Of a stretch of 64,000 nucleotides of DNA, positions 12,537-25,790 are shown in pieces. The position numbers were made by a program, and so were the translations under genes. The stretch is from Hymenolepis diminuta. Its lineage: Eukaryota; Platyhelminthes; Cestoda; Cyclophyllidea; Hymenolepididae. Every line of letters starts with the position of its first letter. The stretch's first letter is position 1. The stretch spans positions 186,001-250,000 of the forward strand of contig CAADRB010000032.1 of assembly GCA_900708905.1 (NCBI GenBank), read 5' to 3'. A model generated the notes under the pieces. The model did not search any database and was not told the origin of the DNA. It saw only the letters and a program-made list of their open reading frames with translations.

Positions 12537-15500
12537 AATATGATAATGAGTCACCACCAACTTTTAAAAATGTAAATTAGTTAAAAAATTAAAAGTAAAG
12601 AGGCATATTTAAAATTTTGCTTTGTTGAAATGCATACCTCAAACCTTCCATCAGGCTGAAATTATTTCCAGTTCTATTCTGCGATTTTTAATTAAAGTCC
12701 TATTTTGGTTTTTCCAAAAGTAAAAAGACTGCAGAAAATAAAATTCCTCCGTGAATTAAATTTTATTACAAGAAATTATTTGAAATATAGACGCAATCAA
12801 GTAATTAAGAAGGAGTGAGATTTAAAGGGATGTGGCAAAATTAAGAACTTTTAATATTCAGCTTAAATTAATGCAATCGTTCTTTAACAGTTTCTTTGAT
12901 ATTTAAAAATGAAAAAAGGTGGTTTATTAGTCGGTTTGCTTCCATGAAATTACAGTTTTTGTTTATTTTCTGATGAATGCGTTTGAAGCTTGAAATCAAA
13001 CACCTCTTTTTCTAACAATTGTCTATTCAAATGTTTAACGTGTGCTAGATGACTTATCTGCCACAGCGTTTATTCAAACAAGAAGTTTTTGAATATTTTT
13101 AAGTGATACCAAGCGGTGAGAAAAAAATTTTCACCTCCATCATTTTAAATACCTTCACTAATCCAGTGAACTGAAATTCCATGTTTTTTCCTTAAGAATG
13201 AGTAAATAAATCTGTATTGTATCTGACGTATTTCAATCAACTTGATATATCTCAAATTAAGCCACAAAACAAATCCGAAATTAATGTTCAAATATAAACG
13301 GTTATTTGAAAACAATGTGGCTGGGATGTTATTTTTATTAACATTTATTATTTCGTTGCAATTCCTCAGAAAATTCACTTATTATTAAATTCCTCAGTTT
13401 CAAAACATGGATAGGATATTTCCCGATTTGCTGACTTTTTGCAAATGAAATGATTCCTTCTTCAGTATCAACATGAATTGCAAAAAGTGTTAACTCGAAA
13501 TTTAAAATGAGACACAATTAAAACTGGACGTTTGGAAAACTATTTACTTATTTTAAATGAATATTTTTATGAATAATTCAAAATTTGATGGTAACAGGGG
13601 ATATTCATGAAATGTTTTATGGCGCTTTAAATATTAATCGTCAGTTATTTTTTAACATTTTATATTTAGACTTACAAATTGTCAGTGTTAAACTTCTTGT
13701 AAACTTGATGATTTATAGACATGTTATCAGTGAACATGAAAACTCTTTTCGCTTTTCATATTGAAACTTTTATGCCTGCGCATTTGATCAATTTGGATTT
13801 TTAAATGAGCTGAATTTAAATAAATTTATTATATTTATACTATCACAAAAATTTTTTAGTATAATTATCCACAATTATTTAATAATGCAAAATGAAACTT
13901 CTAGATTATTGAAGTAATGCCTTCTTTATTGGGATTCTGTAGGATTTTGATTAAGACAATTTTAATAAATGTTTCGCGGAAAATGCAAAAATTTAAAATG
14001 CGGGCGGTAATTTCTTTCCTGCAACATTGTTTAATTTATAGACTACAAAAGTACATCGTTATTAATATCAATTTTATAAAATATTAAATTCGCTTCTTTG
14101 ATATTATAATTTATACATTTTTAAATCATGCAACCCGGTGTGAGCGTTTGTATTTCTCGTAATTAACTTAGCTGAATAGCTCATTTATGCACCGTTTATT
14201 TGAATCCAGGCAATCGAAATTCCTAGTGCACTGGAGAAACAATTACAAATGGATTATTTTACAGCGCGTCATATTTTCCGTCATCAAAATTGAATAAAGT
14301 CAAAGTGATTCAACATTTCATGCACCAACGCTCTTTTCATTTCAATCATTTGCAATTGTGAAAGAATGAAGCTAACAATAAAATTTTCTCTCATTCGAAA
14401 TATACTGCCAAAGGGAGCGAGTCGAGTTCTGGAGCACCGACTTGCACATAATCTCATGTACTTCCGATCCCGGATAGTGTTATGTCTTAAGGTCTTCCTC
14501 TAAAATCTTATGCTAGTAAACCTAAGTTGCTGTCAACTTTATCTCTTTATGAAAAATTTGTAAAATTGGCACTTCTTGATGATGCACAAATGGTTTAAAA
14601 TTTTAAACACATAAATTTTAATTTCAAATGCAATTCATTATTAATTTTTAAATTTTATTTTAAAACTAATATATTTATATCCATGAAATTTAGTCTGAAT
14701 TGCTTTAGCAAAATTATCAATCCAACTTAATTTAAACTCTATCTGATTTTTGATCAAACGACCTTTGACATCATTGTTTTATATTTATTTATTTCATTTG
14801 CTTTAATAAAATTATTGCTGAATAAAGACATCTAAGATTATGCCATATTTTAGTAAAATAATTTCTTTCTCGAATATTTGAATTGAATAAACAAAAAGTT
14901 TTCCAACCATTTCTCTGATCCTATACAATAGTCCTAACCATGAATTAGGGGCGAATTCATAGATGAATAAATTTTACAAAAGTACTCCAACATCCACTTA
15001 TTCTCAACCGTTTGTTGAGGCACGTACAAGATTACAAAATTATGCTTGTAATGTTCCAATTTAAAATTGTTTAAACATTTATAATTGATCTAACTTTTAA
15101 TTAAGTATCTGTATCAGGTCAGGTAACAGATGACAAATTAATATTGCACCAATTACAGGGTAGACGATAATCTTAAATTATTTTAGTCATCCTTGAAATA
15201 CAACGGACTAATAGGTCAATAGTTAATTTAAATCAAGTGCTGTAAAGATACCTGATGTATCCATTTACACCTATCATTTAACTGAAATTTTGTGCAAACC
15301 AAAAGATTTTATGATAATAAAATTGATTCTGCAACAGGCTTCATGAACTAATGTAACATAAAAAACAGACTTTGTTAAAATACATGGATAACCAACCGTT
15401 AGATATATAATTTAGATTAAATTAATTAATGAATACAATTTATGACTCAAAGATATTTTATCGAGCATAATTCTTCTTGAATAAACAATCTGACAAGTGT

Positions 15501-16399
15501 TGGAATACTCAGAAAGTGTGAATATGTCAAATATGGTGAAGGAAATCAGCCAAATTGCCCGGCATTTGTTGACCTAATTGAAGATTTGACATTAATTACT
15601 TTGATATTAATAAGCCTTTTCGTTAAAGGCCCCTTCAATTTATTAACATAAATAAGACAAGGTCACATCTTAAATGAAATAAACAGGCTGTGGAGGACAA
15701 GTGTAGTAAGTGTGACCTGTACGCCTTAGAGACCTAAATGAGACACCACTAATTTTCAAATTGCCTTTCTGTAGCCAATGCTAAAATGACCAGTACTTGA
15801 ATTGAAAGTACATGCAAAGATGAACGATGTAATTTTAAATTAAAGTAGATAAAACCATTTTGCGGAAGTGTTTGAAATAAAGTCATGTCGTACAAGTAAG
15901 TGCGAACAGATGTAATAATTTAAAAGGAAGTACTAAGTCCCGATAAAAGATTGAATCAAGGTCGAATATGCAGTAAATTTATAATTTAGTTTTAAACAAA
16001 ATTCCATGCTGTAACTTGGAAGATGTTGCAGATATTATCCATGAAGGCAAGTGGTGGAAATTTTCCTGCTATTAATCACAAGTAAAAAGCATATCCAGCT
16101 GTCCTTTTTTGGATCAACATATCGAATAAAATAGATTAATATCATATTAAATTACGGCTTTTATATATTTTTTTTATTTTTCGAACAATTGATCAATTAA
16201 ACTAAGTAAATGCCGCCGTTTATTCTTAAAACTTGTGATCAGAATTGAACAAATGCATAAAATTACATTCTGAATTATAGATATTAAGCTACGTATCCGA
16301 CGGTTTAGCAATCATATTTATAAAGAGCCATTCTTTGTACATTATGGATAAGGTAAAATATTATTTAGGTAATTCAATTCACTTTCAAATTCGAGATTT
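12537..16399. other. AT-rich stretch without a recognisable gene
   Basis: There is no supported coding sequence. A tRNA-like patch lies at about 14398-14463 (ggagcaccgacttgcac, then ccgatcccgg), resembling the D-arm to T-arm order of a tRNA-derived SINE head, but it is too degenerate to call. The remainder is AT-rich sequence. Confidence 0.35.
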
Positions 16400-16525
16400 A
16401 TGCGAAAGATATGGCTTATATTTATGTAGTCCCAATCCTATCACAACACTTGATTTGCGCAGAGGGAATCGAACCGGATTCGCTCTCTGGTAAAACTCAC
16501 ATTCTGTGACCTCTTGTCGATCGGA
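16400..16525 (-). repeat. tRNA-derived SINE-like repeat, copy 1
   Basis: Read on the minus strand, this holds a perfect Pol III B box, GGTTCGATTCC (16475-16465). A degenerate A box, TCGACAAGAGG (16520-16510), lies 34 bp upstream, the spacing of a tRNA gene. After the B box, AGTGTTGTGA (16450-16441) is shared at nearly the same distance with the SINE-like copy at 54.8 kb. The anticodon arm does not fold convincingly, so it is not a tRNA gene. The 3' limit is uncertain. Confidence 0.6.
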
Positions 16526-17649
16526 ATTAAACAAGGCGGTTATTCATCAAAATCAATTGATATTCACCAATGGACATTGATCTTGTAACCTCTGACTTGG
16601 CAGACGTGTATATTGACTACTGCACCAATGCATTTTACAACACATTTCACAGGACATATGTCTTTCAAACGCTTTATATGTAGCAATCTATAATTAAATT
16701 ATGACGAATAAACCTATATAATTGACCCAAAAAGGATGTACAAAGAAGTTATATGCCATAACATATAGTCAAGCCTAGCATTATAAAATATGCTACGAAT
16801 GCACGGAACCCAAATAGATAGAAAAGGGGAATTTACCAGACAGGACTGGTCTAGTAACGGAACCAGACCAGACAAAATATATTGATGTAATTAAGATTCT
16901 ATTTATACGCAAGATGTGAACCTGATCGTACTTTGATTTGCCTTAGAGGATTAAACCAATCTTGACCTTCACCGTCCGAAAGTGATAAAATATGATTTGT
17001 TAGACGGCAAACCAATGTATAAATAGTGGCTGAACTTTTCATTCCGTGACCTATCACGGTTAAGAAATGAAAGTGGCGCGGCGATGGCGTGACAGTGCAG
17101 GAAAAAAGTTTTTACTTTACTTGTATATATGCATACACAAAAAAACGTTAAATTAAAATAAAGTTGATCAAATTTCCTTAAAGATCGATAACGTAGGGGT
17201 CAAACAAGAAAGTTCACTTGATTGCTATTAATAAGCGAGCAAATAGTACATTGAAAATGATTCTAAAACTGAAGAGGGAAGTGTATAAGCAATTTTAAAA
17301 TTTTCTACCCTACAAGTATGTGATTTAACCAAGAGAAATTTAGAGCATTACGTTATTCTTCAATTTAGATGTTAATACAATTGGAGCATTCGGATTGAAC
17401 ATATTTGATAAATAAATCTTCCTTTTTTACTTGTAATCTCACGAAAGTTTAAATCCTCAGGATCAAAATTATAAAATTAATGATGTTCATTACCATTTAG
17501 TATAAAAGGCAATATATGGCATTGCTATGTATCACATCCGATGTCTAATAATAAAGTGACGTGCTTGTATCAGTTTTTTCCATTATTGACCATAAAAATA
17601 TATTTCAATATGCATTAAGATACAATTCAAAATGTACGCATTACATTGG

Positions 17650-17960
17650 AGTTTACATCGAATAAACTAGGCTCAGATCATGTGCGCTGCTCAAGATAAT
17701 GGAAAATGATGTTGCTTTCTCGATAAGACCGACCATCGTAATTGAACAACCAGTTAACAAGTACTGAAGATTGCAGATAAGAGTAGGATTAGCAATCCAA
17801 GGACGATTTATTGTATTTGAACTTCGGAGAACAAAGCAATGAACTGCTCATCAAGTGAATCTTCAGCAATTCTATTCCGAAAATCAAGCAAAGCAACTCT
17901 TTTGACGCACATTTTTTGGTACCCTCATTCAGATCACATTAAACTCTATTTACCTAATTA
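17650..17960 (+). repeat. R1 repeat, copy e
   Basis: A degenerate copy aligns best with 51110-51420. Shared landmarks are gatcatg (near 17678), agaccgaccat...attgaacaacc (near 17727-17752), gcagataag (near 17774), a tttgaacttcgg block (near 17817) and gaactgctcat (17840). It ends with an aaaatcaagcaaag block near 17880. No open frame remains. Confidence 0.5.
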
Positions 17961-18256
17961 CAATTACTTATAAAATTTTCTGAACTTCAATGAATTAAAG
18001 AAATATGTAATATAATAGCCATGAAGATGATTAATATCTTAAAATGAAAATATTTTAAATACGAGGTTCCTTAACAAATGGAAATTAGCAAAATAGACTT
18101 TGAACAAAACGTATCTAAAATTAACCCTTCTTAGTGATGTTTTGCCCATTGAATATTCGATAATTCAAGAAATAGAGTATGTCTTAGACACTCTACTTTG
18201 TTTATGCTTCTACTAAAATTGTGAAACGAATCTCTTGTACACAGCTCTTTTTGTGC

Positions 18257-18284
18257 AGTAATTGAATAAATTTATTCAATTACT
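18257..18284. repeat. Perfect 28-bp palindrome
   Basis: Fourteen bases, agtaattgaataaa, are followed immediately by their exact reverse complement, centred between 18270 and 18271. With no spacer it could extrude as a cruciform or be a dyad protein-binding site. AT-rich composition raises the chance of such a match. Confidence 0.9.
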
Positions 18285-20519
18285 TTTAAGTCGCTTGACT
18301 TCAGGACACAATGAGTCTGGTGAATTCGCGATTCGCAGAGATGGATTGTAGTCATCTTTAACCTTTAACGTCAGTTAAAATTGATGCTCCTTGAGAAAAG
18401 TTATGAAAAGGTTGAATATTTAGTTTAAATTCTTCAAAAACCGAATTCACATCCCTCTACATTAGAAACCGTGATGCCTTCCAAGTGTTCAAATTGGATC
18501 AAAAAACTTATTACCTGTGTGAGGAAAAAATAGTAAGGATACAGTGAAATCAAATTAACCACTCAGGGAAATAGCATTTACAATAAGAAAAACATTGAAA
18601 ATGCCATGCTAGAATCCCACAAACACAATTTGTGGTTTGCTAGAACACAATGGTATTCGCACTGATTAAACTAAAATAATATTGTAAAGGAGGGTATTAT
18701 GACATTCTTATCAGGCTCAAACTGCTTTCACGAAACAGTTTGTAAAAGACTTGAACTTTTATATTCAGATTTGGAAAGAAATCAAATAGAGCTAAGCATT
18801 AAGAAAAGAATTTATAAAATTTTACTCTCGCTTAAACATAACAGTATGAATTTTTAATTTTTATGTTATCATTTATAAGTTTGCTTTGTAACATTAACTA
18901 CTACCATTAAAAGTGATCCCTCGTATATCACATGATAACTTATATGGCTAGTACGCGTTATGCTATTTGAACTTGTAGATGCTATCGGGGAATAAGTATG
19001 GGAAGGAGATATGGAAATTTGATTCGTGGATGCGGAGCTTTTGATTATTCATTATTCTACAAGGGGAAAAATTTGCATTTATTTGGAGGATTTCACATTT
19101 CAAATCCTGCCTTTTCTAACAGGTGACTGTGCAGATCTTTCAGTCCTCATCTATGAAGCTTTAAACATAGTCATTTGTATATCATACATTACCAAAACTG
19201 ACATCAATTTGGTCAAACAGGTCTTTTGCAGCGTCAAAGTTACTGACTATAAAACACAGATCAAAAGCATATTCAGAACCAACTTTAATTGCAATTTATA
19301 TTTAAATTGTCATTAAAATTAAGCTGAAATGAAATAAAACATTCATATATATTTCCAGCCATGAATATCTAGTGCTGGTAGACATCATATATATAAGTAA
19401 TTGACTGGAAAATCAAGTTTCATTTTCCCTACCCCGAATAGATAATGTCTCAGTGAAAATCGTATCTTAGCTATGACTTGTTGATCAAATGTAAAATGAA
19501 TAAATAAAAGCACACCTTAGATGAAATGATTTAATTCCCTACCTCTAGTTATACCTGTAACGCATGAGGAAATGCCCAGAAAACTCAATGAAAACGCGTC
19601 CCTACGGGCACTATAACGGACAAACTGCAAACTTGGTACTGACATATGACCCTTCTAGAGTCAAGCTATGTACAAACACAGAATGTCTAGAAGTCAGAAA
19701 ATGTAGTCTTTACTTTAAATAGGTACTCAACGTGAAAAGAATGGACAAATTTAAAATTATATACATTATTTGATGCCTGGAAAATAAAGTCATCTGTCTA
19801 GATTGAATCTTTCACATGAATATATGATCTGACCGACTTAACTAATAGAAAGGAATCAAATGCGAAGGACGGAGCATGAGTTTTTTAAAATGTATACAAT
19901 AAATTTGCCAGTTTTTTAATATTAAACTTAACTCAATGTACTTTTTGGAGAATTTTGTGAGCTTATTTTTGTACACCTCTGTCTTCACTCGCTCTTATTA
20001 TTTCCGGTGAATTGGGCGAAATTAAATGTGAATGAATACGTGGAAGAAGCTGACGGAGAGGAATGAATATAGATTACTTTCTCTGCACCGAAGACTTTTG
20101 TTGTTTGGTACTTAAAGGTCATTTACCTGTTTCGCCCATTGTATAGTAAATTCCTCTTCAGTAAAACTTTGTTCGAGTAACTAATGCGTTTTAAATATGA
20201 TCCCCTCAAAATAATTTATGCAACTTTATAATTACTAACCTTGAAGTTCCCTTTAGTTTCCTTTTAGATAAACATAGGTAGAAATAAAGGGAAATATGAC
20301 TAAAGTAAATTAAAAAACAACTAAAATTTCAAAAATTAACCCATTTTTACTTGCCGGAAAATGTCAACGATAACGTCCACAAAAGCATTTAACTATATTT
20401 TAGTAAAGTATTATGATATACAGATTCAACCTGAGTGAACTCTGCTCTCTGATCTCTATTATGTTAAGATAAGATAATGTCCCACTGTTTCCTTCAGTCT
20501 TTAAAAAACAGAATTGAAC
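18285..20519. other. AT-rich stretch without a recognisable gene
   Basis: The only sizeable frame, 19026-19316 (96 codons), has no recognisable domain. I see no RNA gene or element. Confidence 0.35.
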
Positions 20520-20700
20520 TGAAGTGGCAGCACCGATCGACATGATTAAATGATTAGTCAAAAAGCGGTGGAGATAGCGAATAAGAAACTGATCAGAAGT
20601 GTGAAACAAGAAAACTGCTCATTAATTCTACAGATTGAATCCGGAAATCAAATGAAGTAACATTATCACTATTTTTGATCCCGTCTCCGAATCTCATATT
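20520..20700 (+). repeat. R1 repeat, copy f
   Basis: A degenerate copy in the same orientation as the others. It contains gcaccgatcgacatgattaa (20530), a gtcaaaaagcggtgg block, aactgctcattaa (20613) and ccggaaatcaaatgaagtaa (20641-20660), the best-conserved R1 block. It is truncated at both ends relative to the copy at 46.2 kb. Confidence 0.55.
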
Positions 20701-23700
20701 GAATTTTAAAGCCTAAATTTCAGTTGCTTTACCACAACGAAAACTCGAAAAAGCTTCTACATTTTTATGAGTCATACATTTTTTAATTATAATATTTGGA
20801 TACGTTAGCGCCGTTATATTTGATATTTACATATATATAAATTACAGCCCAGGTTATTAATAATTTTGGGTTGCTGCTCAAATAGAATTTTGTAAGCACG
20901 TTCATTAATGAGTATCTCAAGATCTACTCTCCGTGTGAATTAGTTGTAAAATTTACTAAGTTTTAATTTTCATGCTGTCCCGGAAACGTAAATCTTCAAA
21001 TAAGCACAAATAGAAATCAAAGCCTTAAGTTCAACGTGTATGTCTGTCCCATCAGAAATCAAGATTTCAATTTGCACAGAACTCCTCCTATTCAATGATT
21101 AACCAAACGCGCATGTTTGTTCTCTTCAACAAGACGAGAAAGGGGAAGGCTTGGTGTCCAATCATATTTAATTTGGGATAACATTCTCTTAGTCGCGTGC
21201 TGTTAATGTTAATGATGATGGCGATTATTTTAATACGAATATTTTTCTCTAATTTTATTTATTCAGTCAATAACATATTCAATATTAATTCAATACTATT
21301 TAGTAAAATTAACAGGTTGGCAATTTATTTGTGGTGCAAATGCACAATTCAGGTTGCATTTTCTTAAAAGTTGCAAGTTTATGGCATGCGATAGCTATTT
21401 TAAGAGAAATCAAATCTTTAAATATGAATTTCCATCCTTTTTATGCGCTTCAAATGCGGTTTTTAGATAACTCTTCCATCATTTGCCTTAAATTAATGTA
21501 ATTTTGTTGCGTTTGAATAAGTTAAGATGAATAAATGAATATGGATGTTCTCGTTTATTTACAACTTGATTGTTTTCAAGAATGTCAAAATCAACCCCTG
21601 AAACATAAGGCATACAAAATAAAGGAGAGCTGAAATGGTATTTTTAGAGAAATATAACAGGGCATATTGGGAAATTCAGCACGTTAAATCTAAATTCAAT
21701 TGACGAAACTGTGGTATTTATAAATCAAAAATGTTTTAGTAAATCAATTTTAAACTTAAAATTATTTAGGAAAGGCAGTTCATTTCTACTGTTAAAATTT
21801 AAAAACTCGATATTAACATTAGAACTTTGTCTGTTTTCACATGTTTATAGTAATTTCTTCTCGTCAAAATTTAATGTACCTTTAGAGTTGATTATACAAA
21901 ATGGATTTTGGAAATAAGAATAAAAGATAGAAAATTTTTTTGCTTGAAAGAGATTATTACGTTATCAGAAAGACTAAAATTTTTAAGGATATAATATCGA
22001 TACGAATAGGTAAATACATACGCTAATATCATGTGATTGTCATTTCTAACCTTACAAACAACAAGCGACATCATAGATATACATCATTGAAAGATATTTC
22101 CTACCTTTACATTTCTAATAATAAAATAACATCGGAATAGGGGAGCACCACGCACGCGCTCGTCTTGACCTAGTTGTCACATTGAGTCTCACAAACCAGA
22201 TCAAGCGCAAGCACACTTAACGTAAGCGAGTAACGGTTTGGATCATACACTCGCTACTTTTTTCCTAAATCCACTTTCAGGAACACGGTGGAAGGCCGTC
22301 AGTAGCTTTCTTCTTGCTAAAATCCCCTCCTTCCCCTTTCTTCTTTCCTTCTCCATCCACTGCAATACTGGCAAATCACAACTCTTGATCTTCTGTTACT
22401 AGTATTGCATCTTGTTGATGCACCTTGTTAGCCTTTAAGAACATGAGATCATAAATATAGCTTAACCTGGCATTAGAACCAGCTTAAAATCGTTTGCAAA
22501 ATACCATTAGATAATAAAAGTAATATGAAAATATGCGAATGCCATACATTTTGCAGAAGAATATTGCAAAATTTTTACACCTAATGGCAAATTTTTTTGA
22601 AAAAAATGCAAACCTGCAACCTTTTTAAAATTTGTTGACAAAAAATGAATTTTTATACATTGGAGAATTGAAATTTTCTTTTTGATGTTTAAATAGTACT
22701 AGCAGACTGAATGGTTTATTATTATTACGATATGTAAGAACAGATATCTTTGACAACAATATAAGAAAATAAATAGCGATGTCTGAGAACAATTCTAAAA
22801 TTACAGTTACAAATGATAAAATGAATAATGGATTAAATCGAATTTAAGTTTGAAAATTGTAAAAAAGATAATAATGAATATATTAAAAATTGTTATTTAT
22901 GTAACAATAATTTTGTTCAAAACGTTTTGAAAACTTATTCAAACAGGCATGTAATTAGTACTTTCGGTAAAATTCAAATTTGAACTGAGCTCAATGAAGG
23001 AAAGAATGGTAAAGAAATATTTAAAAGGATAAAATTACGATGTCTGTTAACAGTCCGGTTTGAAAGTTTTCGCAAATGGCTATAAAATAAAACATCGGAA
23101 ACGAACGTGAAAATGTTCAATTCATATTTCATGATTTTATTAGGAGATTTTAACAAGTGACTTTAGTGGTCTCCGTTAATAAAGTCGTAGATTAAGGCTT
23201 TTCAACTTCCATGCAGTAGTTTTACATAAACTTAGAATAAGTTCTGCAATCTCATTGCATGAATTGTTTCCTTTTTATCAGATCTTAAAGATAATATTAA
23301 TGAGTTAATTTTGATTTTTGTGCGCATGGTATTTTAGTTTAACTGTTGAACTCGGTATGTTGTTAAATGACGAGGTCACTGAATTAACTCCTGGTAAGTG
23401 TTCGTGAGTAAGCATTCATAAAGGATGCGTTCCCAAATCTCTTGTCCACCACCTGGTACGCGAGTTAGATAATTTTGGAATATTAATAGGAAAAAAAAGC
23501 ATAATAATGCTTATTCTTAGGTATTTTTTTAAATTTTAGAAATTGCAGCTGATAATAACGCACAGTTATGGTTTCTTTCAATTCGCCCGTGATACATTTA
23601 TTTCCGGTTTTACTACCATCTAGAAATACTTGGCTTCTTTCATCTTACGCCTTCTAAGACCTTCGTCACTCAACCTTCTGTTTAAAACATTTAACTAGTT

Positions 23701-25689
23701 GGTTGAAGTGAAGGACGCTCCAGCACAAATTTAGATCAGAAACTGGTTGAATATTTTACTAAGTAGGTGTCTGAGCTTATCGTTTTATATTTTGTGCTTA
23801 TTGACTTTCCTTAATATTCTTCTGATGCGCTTGATGTTAGATTTTTGGGTTACTCCTATCGCTGTATTCGAGTAGGGGAATAGTATTCTGATCGGTCCTG
23901 ACGTCTGTTTCATTGATGGACGAGAACTGAGGCATTTCTTGATGTGCTTTGAATATGATAACTATAAATAAGTCTTTATTCTTAAATTTTTGCCAATATA
24001 AGTATCCAACAAATAATTTTTGTTGACACATATTAGACACGCATTTGTAGTGATTGGTTCATATGGTAATCACCTTTTTCAAATGACAGCAACTTGGTCT
24101 GAGTTGACACTAGGAAAATAAGCAAAATACTTGTTTGTAAATAAAATAAAATATCCAAAAAGTAAATGATAAGTAATTGTGAAAACATTGTGTTTGCTGG
24201 GAAACCTAATTGAATATTTCCTTGCACTCAAAAGTAACCCACCAACTTTATTTCTCATGCACTGAATTATAAATTATTGGATACCCAAGATATGTGAGAC
24301 TTCCTGTAAAGAAGCTGCCATTGCAACTATTGGCTAACCAGGCAGCCAATCAGCTATCACACGTTCAAGCCGGCGTAAATTTATTTTGTTAAATAAATGA
24401 ACTGTTGTTTGAGCCGTAAGACTTCTCTTTTCCTCTTCTTTGAGTATGAGTAATTGCATCCTTAATAAAGAAAAGTTATTACAAAACCTTAAAAAACACA
24501 ACAAATACATATAATTAAAGAATTTAACACTATGTACTGCTTAAACAACCAAGTGAATTATTTTTTAATAATAATTATTAAAACACTAAAACACCATCCT
24601 TTGTCAAAGGCAAGGTTTGTCAATATACTTTTTGTAGTACCGCAAGAGGAACAAAATATACTTTAATAAAATTTGAAAATAATAAGCTGATCAATAAGAT
24701 TCCGACATTTTGGATATAAATTCACTGAGGAGCCTGGAAGACAGGACCTGAAATTTCGATGAGTATTTTATGGAGCGATTAAATTACTCTTGAAGTGAAA
24801 CGCATGTTAAAGAATATCGAATCTAGCAAAAATTGAGGAGGATATATGTAAAATGATTAAGTAATTATAATTTTTAATAATTTTGACGAAATATTTTGTC
24901 ATTCGAGGTTGTCTGTTAGACCATTATTTTTAATTCAAAATTTTTTTATCAAGCAACTTGTTCTGTCGATACTCAGAGGTGCTTTGATTATTGAGCTCCT
25001 TATATATTTCAGTCAGAACATGTCTTTAGTGCAAATGATGGAGGTTTTAATTTGGCAAAGTGGTGATCTCCCACAAGTTTTTAAAATACAAATATAAATG
25101 CATGCACATAATTCTTTGATCGACCATTACGCCGGGTCTGTACCTCTTTTTCCTTACAAAGGTTTTTATCTCTCTTCTCTGATTTCTTGATTTGCTTCCC
25201 TCCATGTACACCAAGCAGATTCCTCCCATTTTTCCTCTATCTTGTTATTTTATACTCTAAAATCTCTTTCGATTGCATAAAGTAATTTTTTAATTACAAT
25301 TTTATTACTTTTACTCATTCTTCGTAGTATTGTAGAGTTTTTTACATTTAATTATAAAGAATGTAAATAATTTTCCCTGCAATTGTTCAGAGATTACCGT
25401 AGGCAAAAGTAGTGCGATATAATCAATCCTGCTCGTTTAACTATTCATAACAGTATTATCTCAAGTAACATATTAAATCGGAGTGTACTAGAGAGAAATT
25501 TAAAAACATCAGCAGGGGCTTGATAAAAGCAGTATGACAAATAACAAAATGATGTCGTGTATGTCATTACAATGGATTTTTAAACCATCCACCCATAGTA
25601 CATACACCTTTGTATGCTCTTCTCAGATAACAACGTTGCCTTCTCCACCCTGATATGTTAAAATTATACAAAGAGCTTCAAGCCATGTA
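20701..25689. other. AT-rich stretch without a recognisable gene
   Basis: I see no supported gene. A relatively GC-rich and then CT-rich patch at about 22140-22400 stands out against the AT background but shows no long open frame. The short frames near 21.7-24.2 kb look like chance openings. Confidence 0.35.
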
Positions 25690-25790
25690 AAACCATTCTG
25701 CTTTTTTTCTCTTGAGAAGAAAAGTCGGATTAAGTTCGTAGGATTGAGCAGCATAATTGAACAACTCCTCAATAAGCACCGGAAATCATA
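25690..25790 (+). repeat. Possible R1 repeat, copy g (weak)
   Basis: The stretch gcataattgaacaactcctc followed by aataagcaccggaaatcat matches the R1 order (gattaaacaacc, then cgataagcactgaacat) in the same orientation, and a gagaagaaaagt block upstream resembles copy d. The later R1 blocks are not clear here, so this could be coincidence. Confidence 0.3.
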
